Assembly: GCF_039812505.1 (NCBI RefSeq) | Contig: NZ_JBDIAQ010000009.1 | Location: forward strand, 1-51,713 | Length of the DNA: 51,713 nt | Reading direction: 5' to 3' | DNA from: Intrasporangium_A sp039812505 | GTDB lineage: Bacteria; Actinomycetota; Actinomycetes; Actinomycetales; Dermatophilaceae | In this document: in pieces, positions 35,396-43,881 of the stretch | How the letters are laid out: every line of letters begins with the position of its first letter | Position numbering within the stretch: position 1 is the stretch's first letter | Made by a program: the position numbers and the translations under genes | The notes under the pieces: generated by a model | Seen by the model: the letters and a program-made list of their open reading frames with translations, nothing else | Database searches by the model: none | What the model was told of the DNA's origin: nothing

Positions 35396-36404
35396 TCACC
35401 CTTCCCCCGCCCGGTCCGGGGACGGCAGCTGTGACCGACGGGCCTCGAGCACGGCGACACAGTTTGCGATGCGCGCCACGACCGTCGCGAGCTGCATCTG
35501 ACAGGCCCGCAGCTCGCCGTTGAGCGCGCCTCCGCCGACGTCGAGCCAGACGTCGAGGAACCGCTCCAACCGGTCGATGGAAGGCACCGCGACCTCGGGC
35601 AGGTCGAGGTCGGGGACGCCGAGCGCGTGGGCCTGCGGCACGAAGCCGCCGACGAACTCGGTGATCTGCTGAAGGTCACGCCGCACCTCCTCGATCCGGT
35701 CGAACTTCAGCCGGGAGACGCTTCCGCCGCCGGAGACCAGGTCCCAGCTCGACCAGCCGCACGCCGCGGCCAGCGTGCCCTGCGCGGTGTCGAGCGCCTG
35801 CAACGTGCCTCGCCCCGTCCCGATCGCGACGTCGAGGTCGGTCAGCTCGCGGCGCGCCCCGAGCGCTCGTCGTGCCTCGGCGGCCACCGAGGGGGCGCGC
35901 GCGATAGGGTTGTCGCCCTGCTCCGCGAGCCCGACGAGCGCTTGCTCGTAGTCGGCCTCGGCGGCGTCGAGCAGGCGGCTCCGGTCGTCGAGACCGGTCA
36001 ACTCGGCCCGGCAGCGGACCACCTCGGCGTCCGCGGCCGCCAACGCCGCGCGCGGCTGCCACGTCCGCCTCGAGCCGGGCACGGTCGGGCGTGGACTGCC
36101 CGCGCAGGCCGGCCAACAGCCAGCCGGACCAGGACGACCGAGCGTCACGTGCCCGCTCGGCAGCGGCCAGCACCTCCACCCGGGTCCGGTGCTGGTCATG
36201 CGACAGCGCCGCCGAGTCGTTGCCTTCCACCCAGGCCAGTACCTGCTCGAAGCAGGCCCGCGAGTCGGTCCCGAAGACCTCCGGCGTCTCGCTGGTCGCG
36301 CCCGTCACCGCGCGCTCCTGCGCTCGGCCCGGGCATCGCAGGGCTTGCAGCAGCCGGTAGCGCTTCTCGCGTACCCCGGACTCATCGGTCACCTCATCGA
36401 CCAA
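35396..36404 (-). pseudogene. Unknown coiled-coil-like protein, frameshifted
   Basis: Two overlapping minus frames join into one protein of about 335 residues. The N-part (DESGVREKRYRLLQALRC, VFGTDSRACFEQVLAWVEGN, RTRVEVLAAAERARDARSSW, ARLEADVAAAR) shifts at about 36046-36056, inside a CGCGCG run, to AALAAADAEVVRCRAELTGL, RLLDAAEADYEQALVGLAEQ, RIEEVRRDLQQITEFVGGF and LERFLDVWLDVGGGALNG. Loss of one GC dinucleotide explains it, either as slippage mutation or sequencing error. The heptad-rich Ala/Glu/Arg content suggests coiled coils. I recognise no family. The start codon is unclear; TTG 36404 opens the frame. Confidence 0.5.
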
Positions 36405-36663
36405 CTCATCGGTGAACGTGGGGCGCCAGCACCCCGATCGAGATCCGGCCCGCGCAACGGCTCCCGGGCCGCTCCTGACTCACGAGTCGCTCCAGCCTCG
36501 CTCCAGCCACACCCGGAACATAGACCACACCAACACCAAAGTCACGGACATTGCGACCTGCCCGGAATCTCGGACCCGGTTCCAGCGCGCGTTGCCGGCG
36601 ATCCCGGAGTAGTATCCGGTGAGTCACTTTCGCACAACTCTGAGGGGGAGCTGGTTCCACGAA

Positions 36664-36936
36664 ATGAACAGGGCGGAAGATGAACCAAGTGTGGTGCCAT
36701 TGCGTAACCCTGAATGCGACGAACCGGGCTGCACTCGACCGGTTACAATGCTTCACCACATTCACGCGGGGACCGCACCCGAGGGGCCAATCCGCGCGAC
36801 GGAACGGTACTGCGAGATTCATTCCGAACCGCACCGCAACGACCCACGGTTCCTCTCGGCTGCGCCATGGTCGCGAGAAGCCGATCCGATCCTGAGCCAC
36901 TTCGACGCACAGGCTGTCTGGGGGGACCAATCATGA
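36664..36936 (+). CDS. Small Cys/His-rich protein, probable zinc knuckle
   Basis: A 90-residue frame (MNRAEDEPSVV) containing CDEPGC, HHIH and ERYCEIHSEPH, a spacing that could hold a zinc ion. There is no signal peptide, so it is cytosolic. ATG 36664 is preferred: GAGGGGGAG lies 13 bases upstream; GTG 36619 would lengthen it by 15 residues. The stop overlaps the next ATG (ATGA), so it is co-translated with the secreted protein. Base composition is clearly lower in GC than the flanks, as in its partner, suggesting joint acquisition. I recognise no family. Confidence 0.55.
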   Translation: MNRAEDEPSVVPLRNPECDEPGCTRPVTMLHHIHAGTAPEGPIRATERYCEIHSEPHRNDPRFLSAAPWSREADPILSHFDAQAVWGDQS

Positions 36937-37835
36937 TAGGACGCAAGGCAATCGGCATGGCGGCTTCCGTAATCGTCGCTGGCGCAATGGTTCTCGCGGC
37001 CCCTCTCGCGTCGGCCAACACGGGCGCGCCGGGCACCCCGAGCACGGACGTACCAGGCGCGTCGAGCACGGACGCACCGGGCGCGTCGTTCGCGGATGAC
37101 CCCGGGACAGCGAGCACGGAGCGGGCAGGGAACGCGGTTGACCCCTGCGCGCTGCCGAAAGCGCAACGTAAGGGCGGCTGGCTGTGCATAGACCGCGAGG
37201 AGTCCGAGAAGGAAATGCGGGCTCAGATCGCACGCGAGAAGTTGCGGGCCGCAACCCTAGGCAGAACAAGCGGATTCGCGGTCACCGGTGACGGCGTGGC
37301 CGGGAAGTGCATGATTTCCGGGTGCTGGTATATCCAATCCGGTTACGCCTCAGCGTCATTCAGCGGCAAAGGGTACTACGGCGTGAACAGCACCCAACTC
37401 GGCTCGGTCACCTTCAACATCAAAGACAACATGAAAGGCAACCAAACCGAGACGTCTGTCCAGTCTGCGAAGTTCAACACCCGCTCGTCATGGGAGAACC
37501 ACTGGCAGACCGAGCGCTACTACGTGTCCGGCTCGTGCACCGGCGGCTGTCCAATGAGCCCTCGGTCGGTCGAGTGGCAGAACGACGTGTCGACCTGCGC
37601 GGGCTGCACGAACTCGTGGGCACCGATCTACACAGTCGGGAAAACGGCATACGCGACCACGCTGCACCGGCTCGTCTGGCGCGTCTACAACTACACCGGG
37701 TATTGGTGGGCGAACATCAAGTCCGTCAAGGCGTGGCGGAACTCAGCCGGTACCCAGTACTGGTACTCAGGCACGTACGACGACCCGGCACTCGTGTCGA
37801 CCCCGTACGCAGGCGGGTATAGCCAATTCGGCTAA
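36933..37835 (+). CDS. Secreted Cys/aromatic-rich protein of unknown family, lower GC
   Basis: A 300-residue exported protein. The signal peptide MIGRKAIGMAASVIVAGAM ends at ASA near residue 28. A degenerate GAPGTPSTDVPGASSTD repeat tail follows (to about 65), then a charged helix (EESEKEMRAQIAREKLRAA). The C-terminal 180 residues are rich in Trp, Tyr, Cys and Asn (GKCMISGCWYIQSGYASASF, SGSCTGGCPMSPRSVEW, YNYTGYWWANIKSVKAW), likely a disulfide-stabilised beta fold. Codon use is much less GC3-biased than in neighbours. It is coupled by ATGA to the small Cys/His protein. Function unknown; a secreted effector or surface protein is possible. Confidence 0.65.
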   Translation: MIGRKAIGMAASVIVAGAMVLAAPLASANTGAPGTPSTDVPGASSTDAPGASFADDPGTASTERAGNAVDPCALPKAQRKGGWLCIDREESEKEMRAQIAREKLRAATLGRTSGFAVTGDGVAGKCMISGCWYIQSGYASASFSGKGYYGVNSTQLGSVTFNIKDNMKGNQTETSVQSAKFNTRSSWENHWQTERYYVSGSCTGGCPMSPRSVEWQNDVSTCAGCTNSWAPIYTVGKTAYATTLHRLVWRVYNYTGYWWANIKSVKAWRNSAGTQYWYSGTYDDPALVSTPYAGGYSQFG

Positions 37836-38006
37836 GCCATAACACGGTCGGCCAGTCGGCCAGTCAAGTTCAGCTCAAGTCCGCCCGGACTGATCCCCGT
37901 GCATGGAACTCGACGCGCCCTTGGGCTCCGGTCGAGGTTTGGGCCCCCTCGCCTGTGCGGCTGGGTCGGGCCGGGATGCCACCGGGATGGGCCCAGGGTC
38001 AGTCCA

Positions 38007-39353
38007 TCAGTCGGCCAGGGCGCGCCCGCGCCACTCCGGCAGCCCGAGCGCGGCAGCCGCCGCGAGGACGAACGCGCCCCCGAACACCCCGAAGACGAGC
38101 CCGCTGCCGCCGAGGCCGAGCAGCCAGGGGACTGACAGCGGCGCGAGGATCGAGGCGACCCGTCCGAAGGCCGCCGCCGATCCGGCCCCGCTCCCGCGCA
38201 GCGCCGTCGGGTAGACCTCCGGCGTCACCGCGTACAGGGCACCCCACGCGCCGAGGTTGAAGAAGGACAACGCGCACCCGGCGGCGATGATCGCCACCTC
38301 GGTGCCGGCCTGTCCGAACGCCGCCGCGGACACCGCCGACCCCAGCAGGAACGAGGCCAGGGTCGCGCGCCGCCCCCACTTCTCGATGAGGACGGCGGCG
38401 GCGGCATACCCGGGCAGCTGCGCGAGGGTGATCACGAGGGTGAACTGGAAGGACTTGGTCAGCGAGAAGCCGTCCGCCACGAGCAGGCTCGGGATCCAGA
38501 TGAAGGCGCCGTAGTACGAGAAGTTCACGAAGAACCAGACCAGCCACAACGCTGCCGTGCGGCCCCGCAGCGGTCGCTCCCACAGCGCCGTCCAGCCCGG
38601 CGCGGCCTGCGCCTGCGCCGTGGGCGACGGGACGGGGGCCACGCCGGAGGCTGCCTCGAAGCTGCGCACGGCCGCCTCGGCCTGCTCGGTGCGCCCGCGC
38701 GACTCGAGGAAGCGCACGGACTCCGGCAACCGGGCCCGGACCAGAACCGCGTAGAGCGACGGGACGAGCCCGAGGAACAGCGCCCAGCGCCACCCGTCGG
38801 CCGAGGCGGGCACCACGAGGTAGCCGATCAGCGCCGCCAGCAGCCAGCCGACCGCCCAGAACGCCTCCAGGATGACGACGACGCGGCCCCGGATCCGCGC
38901 CGGGGAGTACTCGCTGACCAGTGTCGAGGCGACCGGCAGCTCCGCCCCGAGACCGAGCCCGACCACGAACCGCAGCACGATCAGCATCGCGACACCGGTC
39001 GACAGCCCGGTCGCGCCGGTCGCCGCCCCGTAGACGAGCAGGGTCAGCGCGAAGACGTTGCGGCGACCGATCCGGTCCGCGAGCAGGCCCCCCACCGATG
39101 CGCCGATCGCCATGCCCACGAAGCCGATCGACCCGATCCACGACAGCTGCGTGGCACTGAGCCCCCACTGCTTCGCGAGCGCGGCCATGACGAACGCGAT
39201 GAGCCCGACGTCCATCGCGTCGAGGGCCCAGCCAATGCCCGAGCCGACCAGCAGCCGCCGGTGCTGGGCGTTGAACGGCAGCCGGTCGAGTCGCTCGCTG
39301 CGGGTCAGGGCCGTCGGGTCCGAGACCTGCGGGTCGGTCGCAGAGACGCTCAC
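38007..39353 (-). CDS. MFS transporter (sugar/aromatic-acid type)
   Basis: A 448-residue, 12-span major-facilitator protein. The loop 2-3 motif is GGLLADRIGRRNVFAL and its second-half counterpart VLIEKWGRRATLAS; RFVVGLGLGAELPVASTLVSE and ALRGSGAGSAAAFGRV are typical of the metabolite:H+ symporter/SV2-like branch. The N-terminal stretch GSGIGWALDAMDVGLIAFV carries the D-x-x-D signature seen in aromatic-acid and osmolyte symporters. GTG 39353 follows AAGGAG. It is on the same strand as the acyl-CoA operon but separated by the palindrome at 39450 and so is probably independent. Confidence 0.85.
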   Translation of the reverse strand: MSVSATDPQVSDPTALTRSERLDRLPFNAQHRRLLVGSGIGWALDAMDVGLIAFVMAALAKQWGLSATQLSWIGSIGFVGMAIGASVGGLLADRIGRRNVFALTLLVYGAATGATGLSTGVAMLIVLRFVVGLGLGAELPVASTLVSEYSPARIRGRVVVILEAFWAVGWLLAALIGYLVVPASADGWRWALFLGLVPSLYAVLVRARLPESVRFLESRGRTEQAEAAVRSFEAASGVAPVPSPTAQAQAAPGWTALWERPLRGRTAALWLVWFFVNFSYYGAFIWIPSLLVADGFSLTKSFQFTLVITLAQLPGYAAAAVLIEKWGRRATLASFLLGSAVSAAAFGQAGTEVAIIAAGCALSFFNLGAWGALYAVTPEVYPTALRGSGAGSAAAFGRVASILAPLSVPWLLGLGGSGLVFGVFGGAFVLAAAAALGLPEWRGRALAD

Positions 39354-39449
39354 GTTCGCTCCTTATGGTCCACCCGAGCATATTCCGTGCCGTGAGCGGT
39401 CTCAAGGGTCACTCGCGCCGAGGGTCACCGCCGAGCGGCGCGGCCGCCC

Positions 39450-39477
39450 AGCGGCATACCCCTCGTGGTATGCCGCT
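39450..39477. repeat. Inverted repeat AGCGGCATACC / GGTATGCCGCT
   Basis: Perfect 11-bp arms with a 6-base loop. The right arm overlaps the first base of the MaoC stop codon on the minus strand, so it can act as that gene's terminator. Same family as 2030-2061. Confidence 0.8.
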
Positions 39478-39941
39478 CAGCCCGTCGGCGCGACAGCCGC
39501 GTCCGTGGGTCGACGGGCCACCATCAGGCCGATCCGGCCGTGCTGGACGAGCTCGTCACGCTGGTTGCGCAGCTCGAAGCGCCGGTCGAGGATCCCGGCA
39601 TCGCCGCGGCTGGTCGGTCGGGTGCCGACGATCTCGACCGAGCAACGGACGGTGTCACCGATCAGGATGGGCCCGGTGAAGCGCCAGTCGTCGATCCCGA
39701 GCAGCGCGATCGAGCTGTCCTCGAAGACCCCGAGGCGCGAGGCGAGCCCCATCGCGACCGAGATGCCCAGCATGCCGTGGGCGATCCGCTCGCCGAACCT
39801 GCTCGTGCGCATCGACTCGGCGTCGGTGTGCGGCGGGTTGGTGTCCCAGCTCCACCCGGCGAACAGCACGACGTCGGTCTCGGTGATGGTGCGGCCCTGG
39901 GTCGTGAAGACCTGGCCGACCGCGAAGTCCTCGAAGAACAT
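39477..39941 (-). CDS. MaoC-like (R)-hydratase
   Basis: A 154-residue hot-dog-fold enzyme: FEDFAVGQVFTTQGRTITE, then WDTNPPHTDAESMRTSRFG and RIAHGMLGISVAMGL, the hydratase-2 motif with catalytic Asp and His. It would hydrate a trans-2-enoyl-CoA to the 3-hydroxyacyl-CoA. It is the last gene of a minus-strand operon of acyl-CoA dehydrogenase, phosphotransferase and SDR, matching the dehydrogenation-hydration-oxidation order of beta-oxidation. The stop touches the palindrome. Confidence 0.85.
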   Translation of the reverse strand: MFFEDFAVGQVFTTQGRTITETDVVLFAGWSWDTNPPHTDAESMRTSRFGERIAHGMLGISVAMGLASRLGVFEDSSIALLGIDDWRFTGPILIGDTVRCSVEIVGTRPTSRGDAGILDRRFELRNQRDELVQHGRIGLMVARRPTDAAVAPTG

Positions 39942-39950
39942 CCGGCGAGC

Positions 39951-41180
39951 CTACGGGAGCCGGGCGCCGGCGTGGCGGCGCAGCTCGGCCCGGGCCAGGG
40001 CGTCCTTGTGCACCTCGTCGGGGCCGTCGGCGAAGCGGAGGGTCCGGATGCCGGCGAACGCCGCCGCCAGCTCGGTGTCCTGGGACAGTCCGGCCGCGCC
40101 GTGTGCCTGGATCGCCTTGTCGAGCACCCACTCGACCGTCCTGGGCGTGGCGATCTTGATCGCCTGGATCTCGGTGTGCGCGCCCTTGTTGCCGACCGTG
40201 TCCATCAGCCACGCCGTCTTGAGCACCAGCAGGCGCAGCTGCTCGACCCGGACGCGCGCCTCGGCGATCCAGTCGCGCACCATGCCCTGCTCCGACAGCG
40301 GCCGGCCGAAGGCCACCCGTCCCGAGACGCGCCGGCACATCGCCTCGATGGCCAGCTCGGCGACGCCGATCGCGCGCATGCAGTGGTGGATCCGGCCCGG
40401 GCCGAGCCGCGCCTGGGCGATCGCGAAGCCGCTGCCCTCCTCGGCGATCAGGTTGCTCGCCGGGACCCGCACGTCGGTGAGGGCGATCTCCGCGTGGCCG
40501 CCGTGGTCGTGGTCGTCGTAGCCGAAGACCTCCATCCCGCGGACGACCTCGACGCCCGCCGCGTCGCGCGGCACCAGGATCATCGACTGCTGCCGGTGCC
40601 GCGGCGCGGTCGGGTCGGTCTTGCCCATCACGATCAGGACCCGGCAGTCCGGGTTCATCGCCCCGGTGGTCCACCACTTGCGACCGTTGACGACGTAGTG
40701 GTCGCCGTCGCGGCGGATGCTCGTGGCGATGTTCGTCGCGTCGCTGCTGGCGACCCCGGGCTCGGTCATCGCGAAGCCGGAGCGGATCTCGCCGCGCAGC
40801 AAGGGATCGAGCCACTGCCGTTGCTGCGGCTCGGTGCCGAACTCGTTCAGCACCTCCATGTTGCCGGTGTCCGGGGCCGCGCAGTTGAGGGCCGCCGGGG
40901 CCAGACGCAGGCACCGGCCGGTGATCTCGGCGAGCGGCGCGTACTGCAGGTTGGTCAGGCCGGCCCCCCGCTGGCCGGGCAGGAACGCGTTCCACAGCCC
41001 GCGGGACCGCGCCTCGTCGCGCAGCTGCGCCAGCACCGGCACCGTGCTCCACGCCCACCGGTCGGCGAGCGCGCCGACCTGCTCGTCGAAGGTGCCGGCG
41101 GCTGGGAGGACCCGCTCGTCCATGAAGGCGAGCAGGCGCTCGCTCAGCTCGCGGGTCCGGTCGTCGGGGGCGAAGTCCAT
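39951..41180 (-). CDS. Acyl-CoA dehydrogenase (ACAD10/11-like)
   Basis: A 409-residue flavoprotein: GFAMTEPGVASSDATNI (FAD/substrate loop), VVNGRKWWTTGAM, HCMRAIGVAELAIEAMCRR, FGRPLSEQGMVRDWIAEAR, and AIQAHGAAGLSQDTELAAAF with FADGPDEVHKDALAR at the C-terminus. It oxidises acyl-CoA to enoyl-CoA, passing electrons to ETF. It overlaps the phosphotransferase gene by one base (TGATG). The pairing of a phosphotransferase with an acyl-CoA dehydrogenase mirrors the fused human ACAD10/ACAD11, which act on 4-hydroxyacyl-CoAs. Confidence 0.9.
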   Translation of the reverse strand: MDFAPDDRTRELSERLLAFMDERVLPAAGTFDEQVGALADRWAWSTVPVLAQLRDEARSRGLWNAFLPGQRGAGLTNLQYAPLAEITGRCLRLAPAALNCAAPDTGNMEVLNEFGTEPQQRQWLDPLLRGEIRSGFAMTEPGVASSDATNIATSIRRDGDHYVVNGRKWWTTGAMNPDCRVLIVMGKTDPTAPRHRQQSMILVPRDAAGVEVVRGMEVFGYDDHDHGGHAEIALTDVRVPASNLIAEEGSGFAIAQARLGPGRIHHCMRAIGVAELAIEAMCRRVSGRVAFGRPLSEQGMVRDWIAEARVRVEQLRLLVLKTAWLMDTVGNKGAHTEIQAIKIATPRTVEWVLDKAIQAHGAAGLSQDTELAAAFAGIRTLRFADGPDEVHKDALARAELRRHAGARLP

Positions 41181-42211
41181 CAGTCCTCCTGGTCCGGGCG
41201 CAGGCAGCGCAGGCCCTGCGCGACGAGCGGCTCGACGGCCGCGCCGATCGAGTCGAATCCGGCACCGACGGTCTGGCCGTGCGTGTACCGGTAGTGGATC
41301 CCCTCCAGGATCACGGCGAGCTTGAACCAGGCCAGCCCGAGGTGGAAGCCGAGGTGGGCCAGGTCGCGGCCCCGGCCGGTCGCGTACCGGTCCAGCGCCT
41401 CGTCGGGAGTGAGGAACCCGGGCGCGAGCGAGGCGTCGGAGACGGCGTTGCTCTCGACCAGGGCCGGCATGGTCAGGTAGGCGTGCAGCAGGGCGACGTC
41501 GGTGAGCGGGTCGCCGAGCGTGGCCATCTCCCAGTCGAGGACGGCGCGCACCCGGTCGGCGTCGTCGACCAGCAGGTTGTCGAGCCGGTAGTCGCCGTGC
41601 ACGATGCCCGCCGGCCCCTCGACCGGCTCGGCGGCGGCGAGCCGGGCGTGCAGCTCGTCGATCCCGGGCACGTCCCGGCTGCGCGAGGCGTCGAGCTGCT
41701 GCTGCCACCGCCGCACCTGCCGAGCCAGGAAGCCCTGCGGGCGGCCGAAGTCGCCGAGCCCGACGGCCTCGGGGTCCACCTCGTGCAGCCCGACCAGGGT
41801 GTCCACCATTCGCTCGCTGATGCCCCGGACCCGTTGCGCGCCAAGGACGCCCAGCTCGGACGCGAGCCGGTACGGGATCCCGGTGACGTGCTCCATCACG
41901 TAGAACGGGGCTCCGATGACCTCGGGGTCGGGGCACGCGGCATACATCCGCGGCACGGGCACGGCCGTGTCGCGCAGGGCCGACATGACCCGGTGCTCCC
42001 GGCCCATGTCGTGCGCCGTCGCCAGCACGTGCCCGAGCGGTGGCCGCCGCACGATGACCGAGCGCCGCCCGTCGGTGACGGCATACGTGAGGTTCGACTT
42101 CCCGCCCGCGACGAGGCTGGCCTGCAGCGGGCCGGCCAGCAGCCCGGGTGCCGCCCGCGCCAGGAAACGCCCCAGCGGCGCGAGCGGGAGGCCCGGTGGG
42201 TCCTGGCTCAT
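41180..42211 (-). CDS. Phosphotransferase (APH family, ACAD10/11-associated)
   Basis: A 343-residue kinase-like protein: LVAGGKSNLTYAVTDGRRS (nucleotide loop), VIVRRPP, VPVPRMYAACPD, FYVMEHVTGIPY, IVHGDYRLDNLLVDD with the catalytic Asp, and LDWEMATLGDPLTDVALLH with the metal Asp. It is not an antibiotic kinase; coupling to the acyl-CoA dehydrogenase suggests it phosphorylates 4-hydroxyacyl-CoA to allow conversion to a beta-oxidation substrate. Short spacing both sides (1-base overlap with the dehydrogenase; 7 bases to the SDR). Confidence 0.88.
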   Translation of the reverse strand: MSQDPPGLPLAPLGRFLARAAPGLLAGPLQASLVAGGKSNLTYAVTDGRRSVIVRRPPLGHVLATAHDMGREHRVMSALRDTAVPVPRMYAACPDPEVIGAPFYVMEHVTGIPYRLASELGVLGAQRVRGISERMVDTLVGLHEVDPEAVGLGDFGRPQGFLARQVRRWQQQLDASRSRDVPGIDELHARLAAAEPVEGPAGIVHGDYRLDNLLVDDADRVRAVLDWEMATLGDPLTDVALLHAYLTMPALVESNAVSDASLAPGFLTPDEALDRYATGRGRDLAHLGFHLGLAWFKLAVILEGIHYRYTHGQTVGAGFDSIGAAVEPLVAQGLRCLRPDQED

Positions 42212-42218
42212 GCGCCGC

Positions 42219-42980
42219 TCAGCCCTTCGGCCCCCCGGCGACGTAGATGACCTGGCCTGAGACGAAGCCGGCCTCCTCGCTGGTCAGGAACGCGGCGACC
42301 GCCGCGATGTCCTCGGGCTGCCCGACCCGCTGGACCGGGATCTCCTTGGCGCTGTAGGCGATGAAGTCCTCGAAGGACACGCCGAGGCGCTCCGCGGTGG
42401 CCCTGGTCATGTCGGTCTGGATGAAGCCAGGGGCGATCGCGTTGGCGGTCACGCCGAACTTGCCGAGCTCGATGGCGAGGGTCTTCGTGAAGCCCTGCAT
42501 ACCGGCCTTGGCGGCCGAGTAGTTGACCTGGCCGCGGTTGCCGAGCGCCGAGGTGGAGGAGAGGTTGACGATGCGGCCCCACTTCGCCTTGGTCATGTAC
42601 GCCTGGGCGGCCCGGGTCATCAGGAACGAGCCGCGCAGGTGGACCCCGAGGACGGCGTCCCAGTCGCCGACGGTCATCTTGAAGATGAGGTTGTCACGGG
42701 TGATGCCCGCGTTGTTGACCAGGATCGTGGGGTCGCCGAGCTCGCTGGCGACCCGCTCGACCGCGGTCTGCACGGCCGCCTCGTCGGCGACGTCGACGCC
42801 CACGGCGACCGCCCGGCCGCCGATGCTGGTGATCGCCTCGACCGTTGTCGCGCAGGCGGGCTCGTCGAGGTCGAGGACCGCCACGGCATGCCCCTCCCCG
42901 GCCAGCCGCCTGGCGACGGCCGCACCGATGCCGCGAGCGGCGCCGGTGACGATGGCGGTGCGGGGGGTCTGTGCGTTCAC
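42219..42980 (-). CDS. SDR-family 3-oxoacyl reductase (FabG-like)
   Basis: A 253-residue short-chain dehydrogenase: IVTGAARGIGAAVARRLA (NAD(P) Rossmann loop), NNAGITRD, the Ser-Tyr-Lys triad in VNLSSTSALGNRGQVNYSAAK and NAIAPGFIQTDM. As the first gene of the acyl-CoA operon it would interconvert 3-hydroxyacyl- and 3-oxoacyl-CoA. GTG 42980 has AGGAG 7 bases upstream. It is divergent from the TetR gene. Confidence 0.88.
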   Translation of the reverse strand: MNAQTPRTAIVTGAARGIGAAVARRLAGEGHAVAVLDLDEPACATTVEAITSIGGRAVAVGVDVADEAAVQTAVERVASELGDPTILVNNAGITRDNLIFKMTVGDWDAVLGVHLRGSFLMTRAAQAYMTKAKWGRIVNLSSTSALGNRGQVNYSAAKAGMQGFTKTLAIELGKFGVTANAIAPGFIQTDMTRATAERLGVSFEDFIAYSAKEIPVQRVGQPEDIAAVAAFLTSEEAGFVSGQVIYVAGGPKG

Positions 42981-43117
42981 TGCTGCTCCTCGGTGTCGGT
43001 GACTTGGGTATGCCGCTCGCTCGCGTCCGGCTCGCCGGCCCGGTGCCCGCCCGTCGAGCGGTGCGTCGGGGTGCCGGGTCTCGCGTGGCGGCACGGCCGT
43101 CGCACCGGCGTGGACCA

Positions 43118-43147
43118 TTGCCCAGGACATGAGCGCTTGCTTACCAT
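43118..43147 (+). promoter_or_regulatory. Candidate TetR promoter with operator-like core
   Basis: TTGCCC (43118-43123) and TACCAT (43142-43147) are 18 bases apart. Between them GAGCGCTTGCTTACC (43131-43145) carries the AGCGCT palindrome and a TTGCTTA element typical of TetR sites. It lies in the divergent region and could serve both directions. Confidence 0.4.
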
Positions 43148-43211
43148 GACGAGTCGGCACGTGGTTCGTCAAGTCGGTGTGGGCCACGTCATCCCCGGGA
43201 AGGAGAGCGCG

Positions 43212-43841
43212 GTGCAGCAGTCCAGTGCGGTGCAGCAGCGCAGTGCGGCGCAGCGCCCCGGTGCAGCCGAGCCGACACCTGCGCAGCAGCGGATCCTCGA
43301 CGCGGCGGCGCGGTGCTTCGGCGAGCGCGGCTTCCACGGCACCACGACCCGCGACATCGCCCGGCAGGCCCAGCTGTCCGCCGCCGTGCTCTACGTCCAC
43401 TACCCGACCAAGGAGGACGTCCTCTACGAGATCTCCCGGGCCGGCCACGTGGCCGCCCTCGAGGTCCTGTGCGCGGCCGCAGCCCGGGGGACGACGGCGA
43501 CGGAGCGGCTCGGCGGCATGGCCCACGACTTCGCACTGTGGCACGCCCGCAGCCACGCCGTCGCGCGGGTCGTCAACTACGAGCTCGGCGCGCTGACCCC
43601 GGAGCACCACGAGCAGATAGCAGTCCTGCGCCGGCAGATGGAGCAGGCCACCCGGGACGTGCTCGAGTCGGGGGTGCTCACCGGGGAGTTCGCCGTCGAG
43701 AACCCCGCCCTGACGGCGCTCGCGGTGCTGAGCCTCGCCGTCGACCTCGGCCGCTGGTTCCGGGCCTCCGGCGCGTGGCAGCCCGAGCACGTGGCCGCGC
43801 ACTACCGCGAGCTCGCCCTGCGGATGGTCCGCTCCCGCTGA
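43212..43841 (+). CDS. TetR-family transcriptional regulator
   Basis: A 209-residue repressor. The HTH spans RILDAAARCFGERGFHGT and TTRDIARQAQLSAAVLYVHY, then PTKEDVLYEI; the C-terminal ligand domain (from about 80) resembles fatty-acid-type TetR regulators. The N-terminal 20 residues are low-complexity (QQSSAVQQRSAAQRP) because an 18-bp unit is duplicated at 43212-43247, which also duplicates the GTG. Start 43212 is favoured by AAGGAGAG at 43199-43206; GTG 43230 would also give a complete domain. It is divergent from the acyl-CoA operon, its likely target. Confidence 0.85.
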   Translation: MQQSSAVQQRSAAQRPGAAEPTPAQQRILDAAARCFGERGFHGTTTRDIARQAQLSAAVLYVHYPTKEDVLYEISRAGHVAALEVLCAAAARGTTATERLGGMAHDFALWHARSHAVARVVNYELGALTPEHHEQIAVLRRQMEQATRDVLESGVLTGEFAVENPALTALAVLSLAVDLGRWFRASGAWQPEHVAAHYRELALRMVRSR

Positions 43842-43881
43842 CCCCCAGCCGACGCGCAGCCTCGAAGGCCAGTATTGCGGC

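Noticed and set aside
36406..36930. 174-residue minus frame opposite the low-GC pair
   Set aside because: No motif or ribosome site; the plus-strand frames are coupled by ATGA and one has a clear signal peptide.
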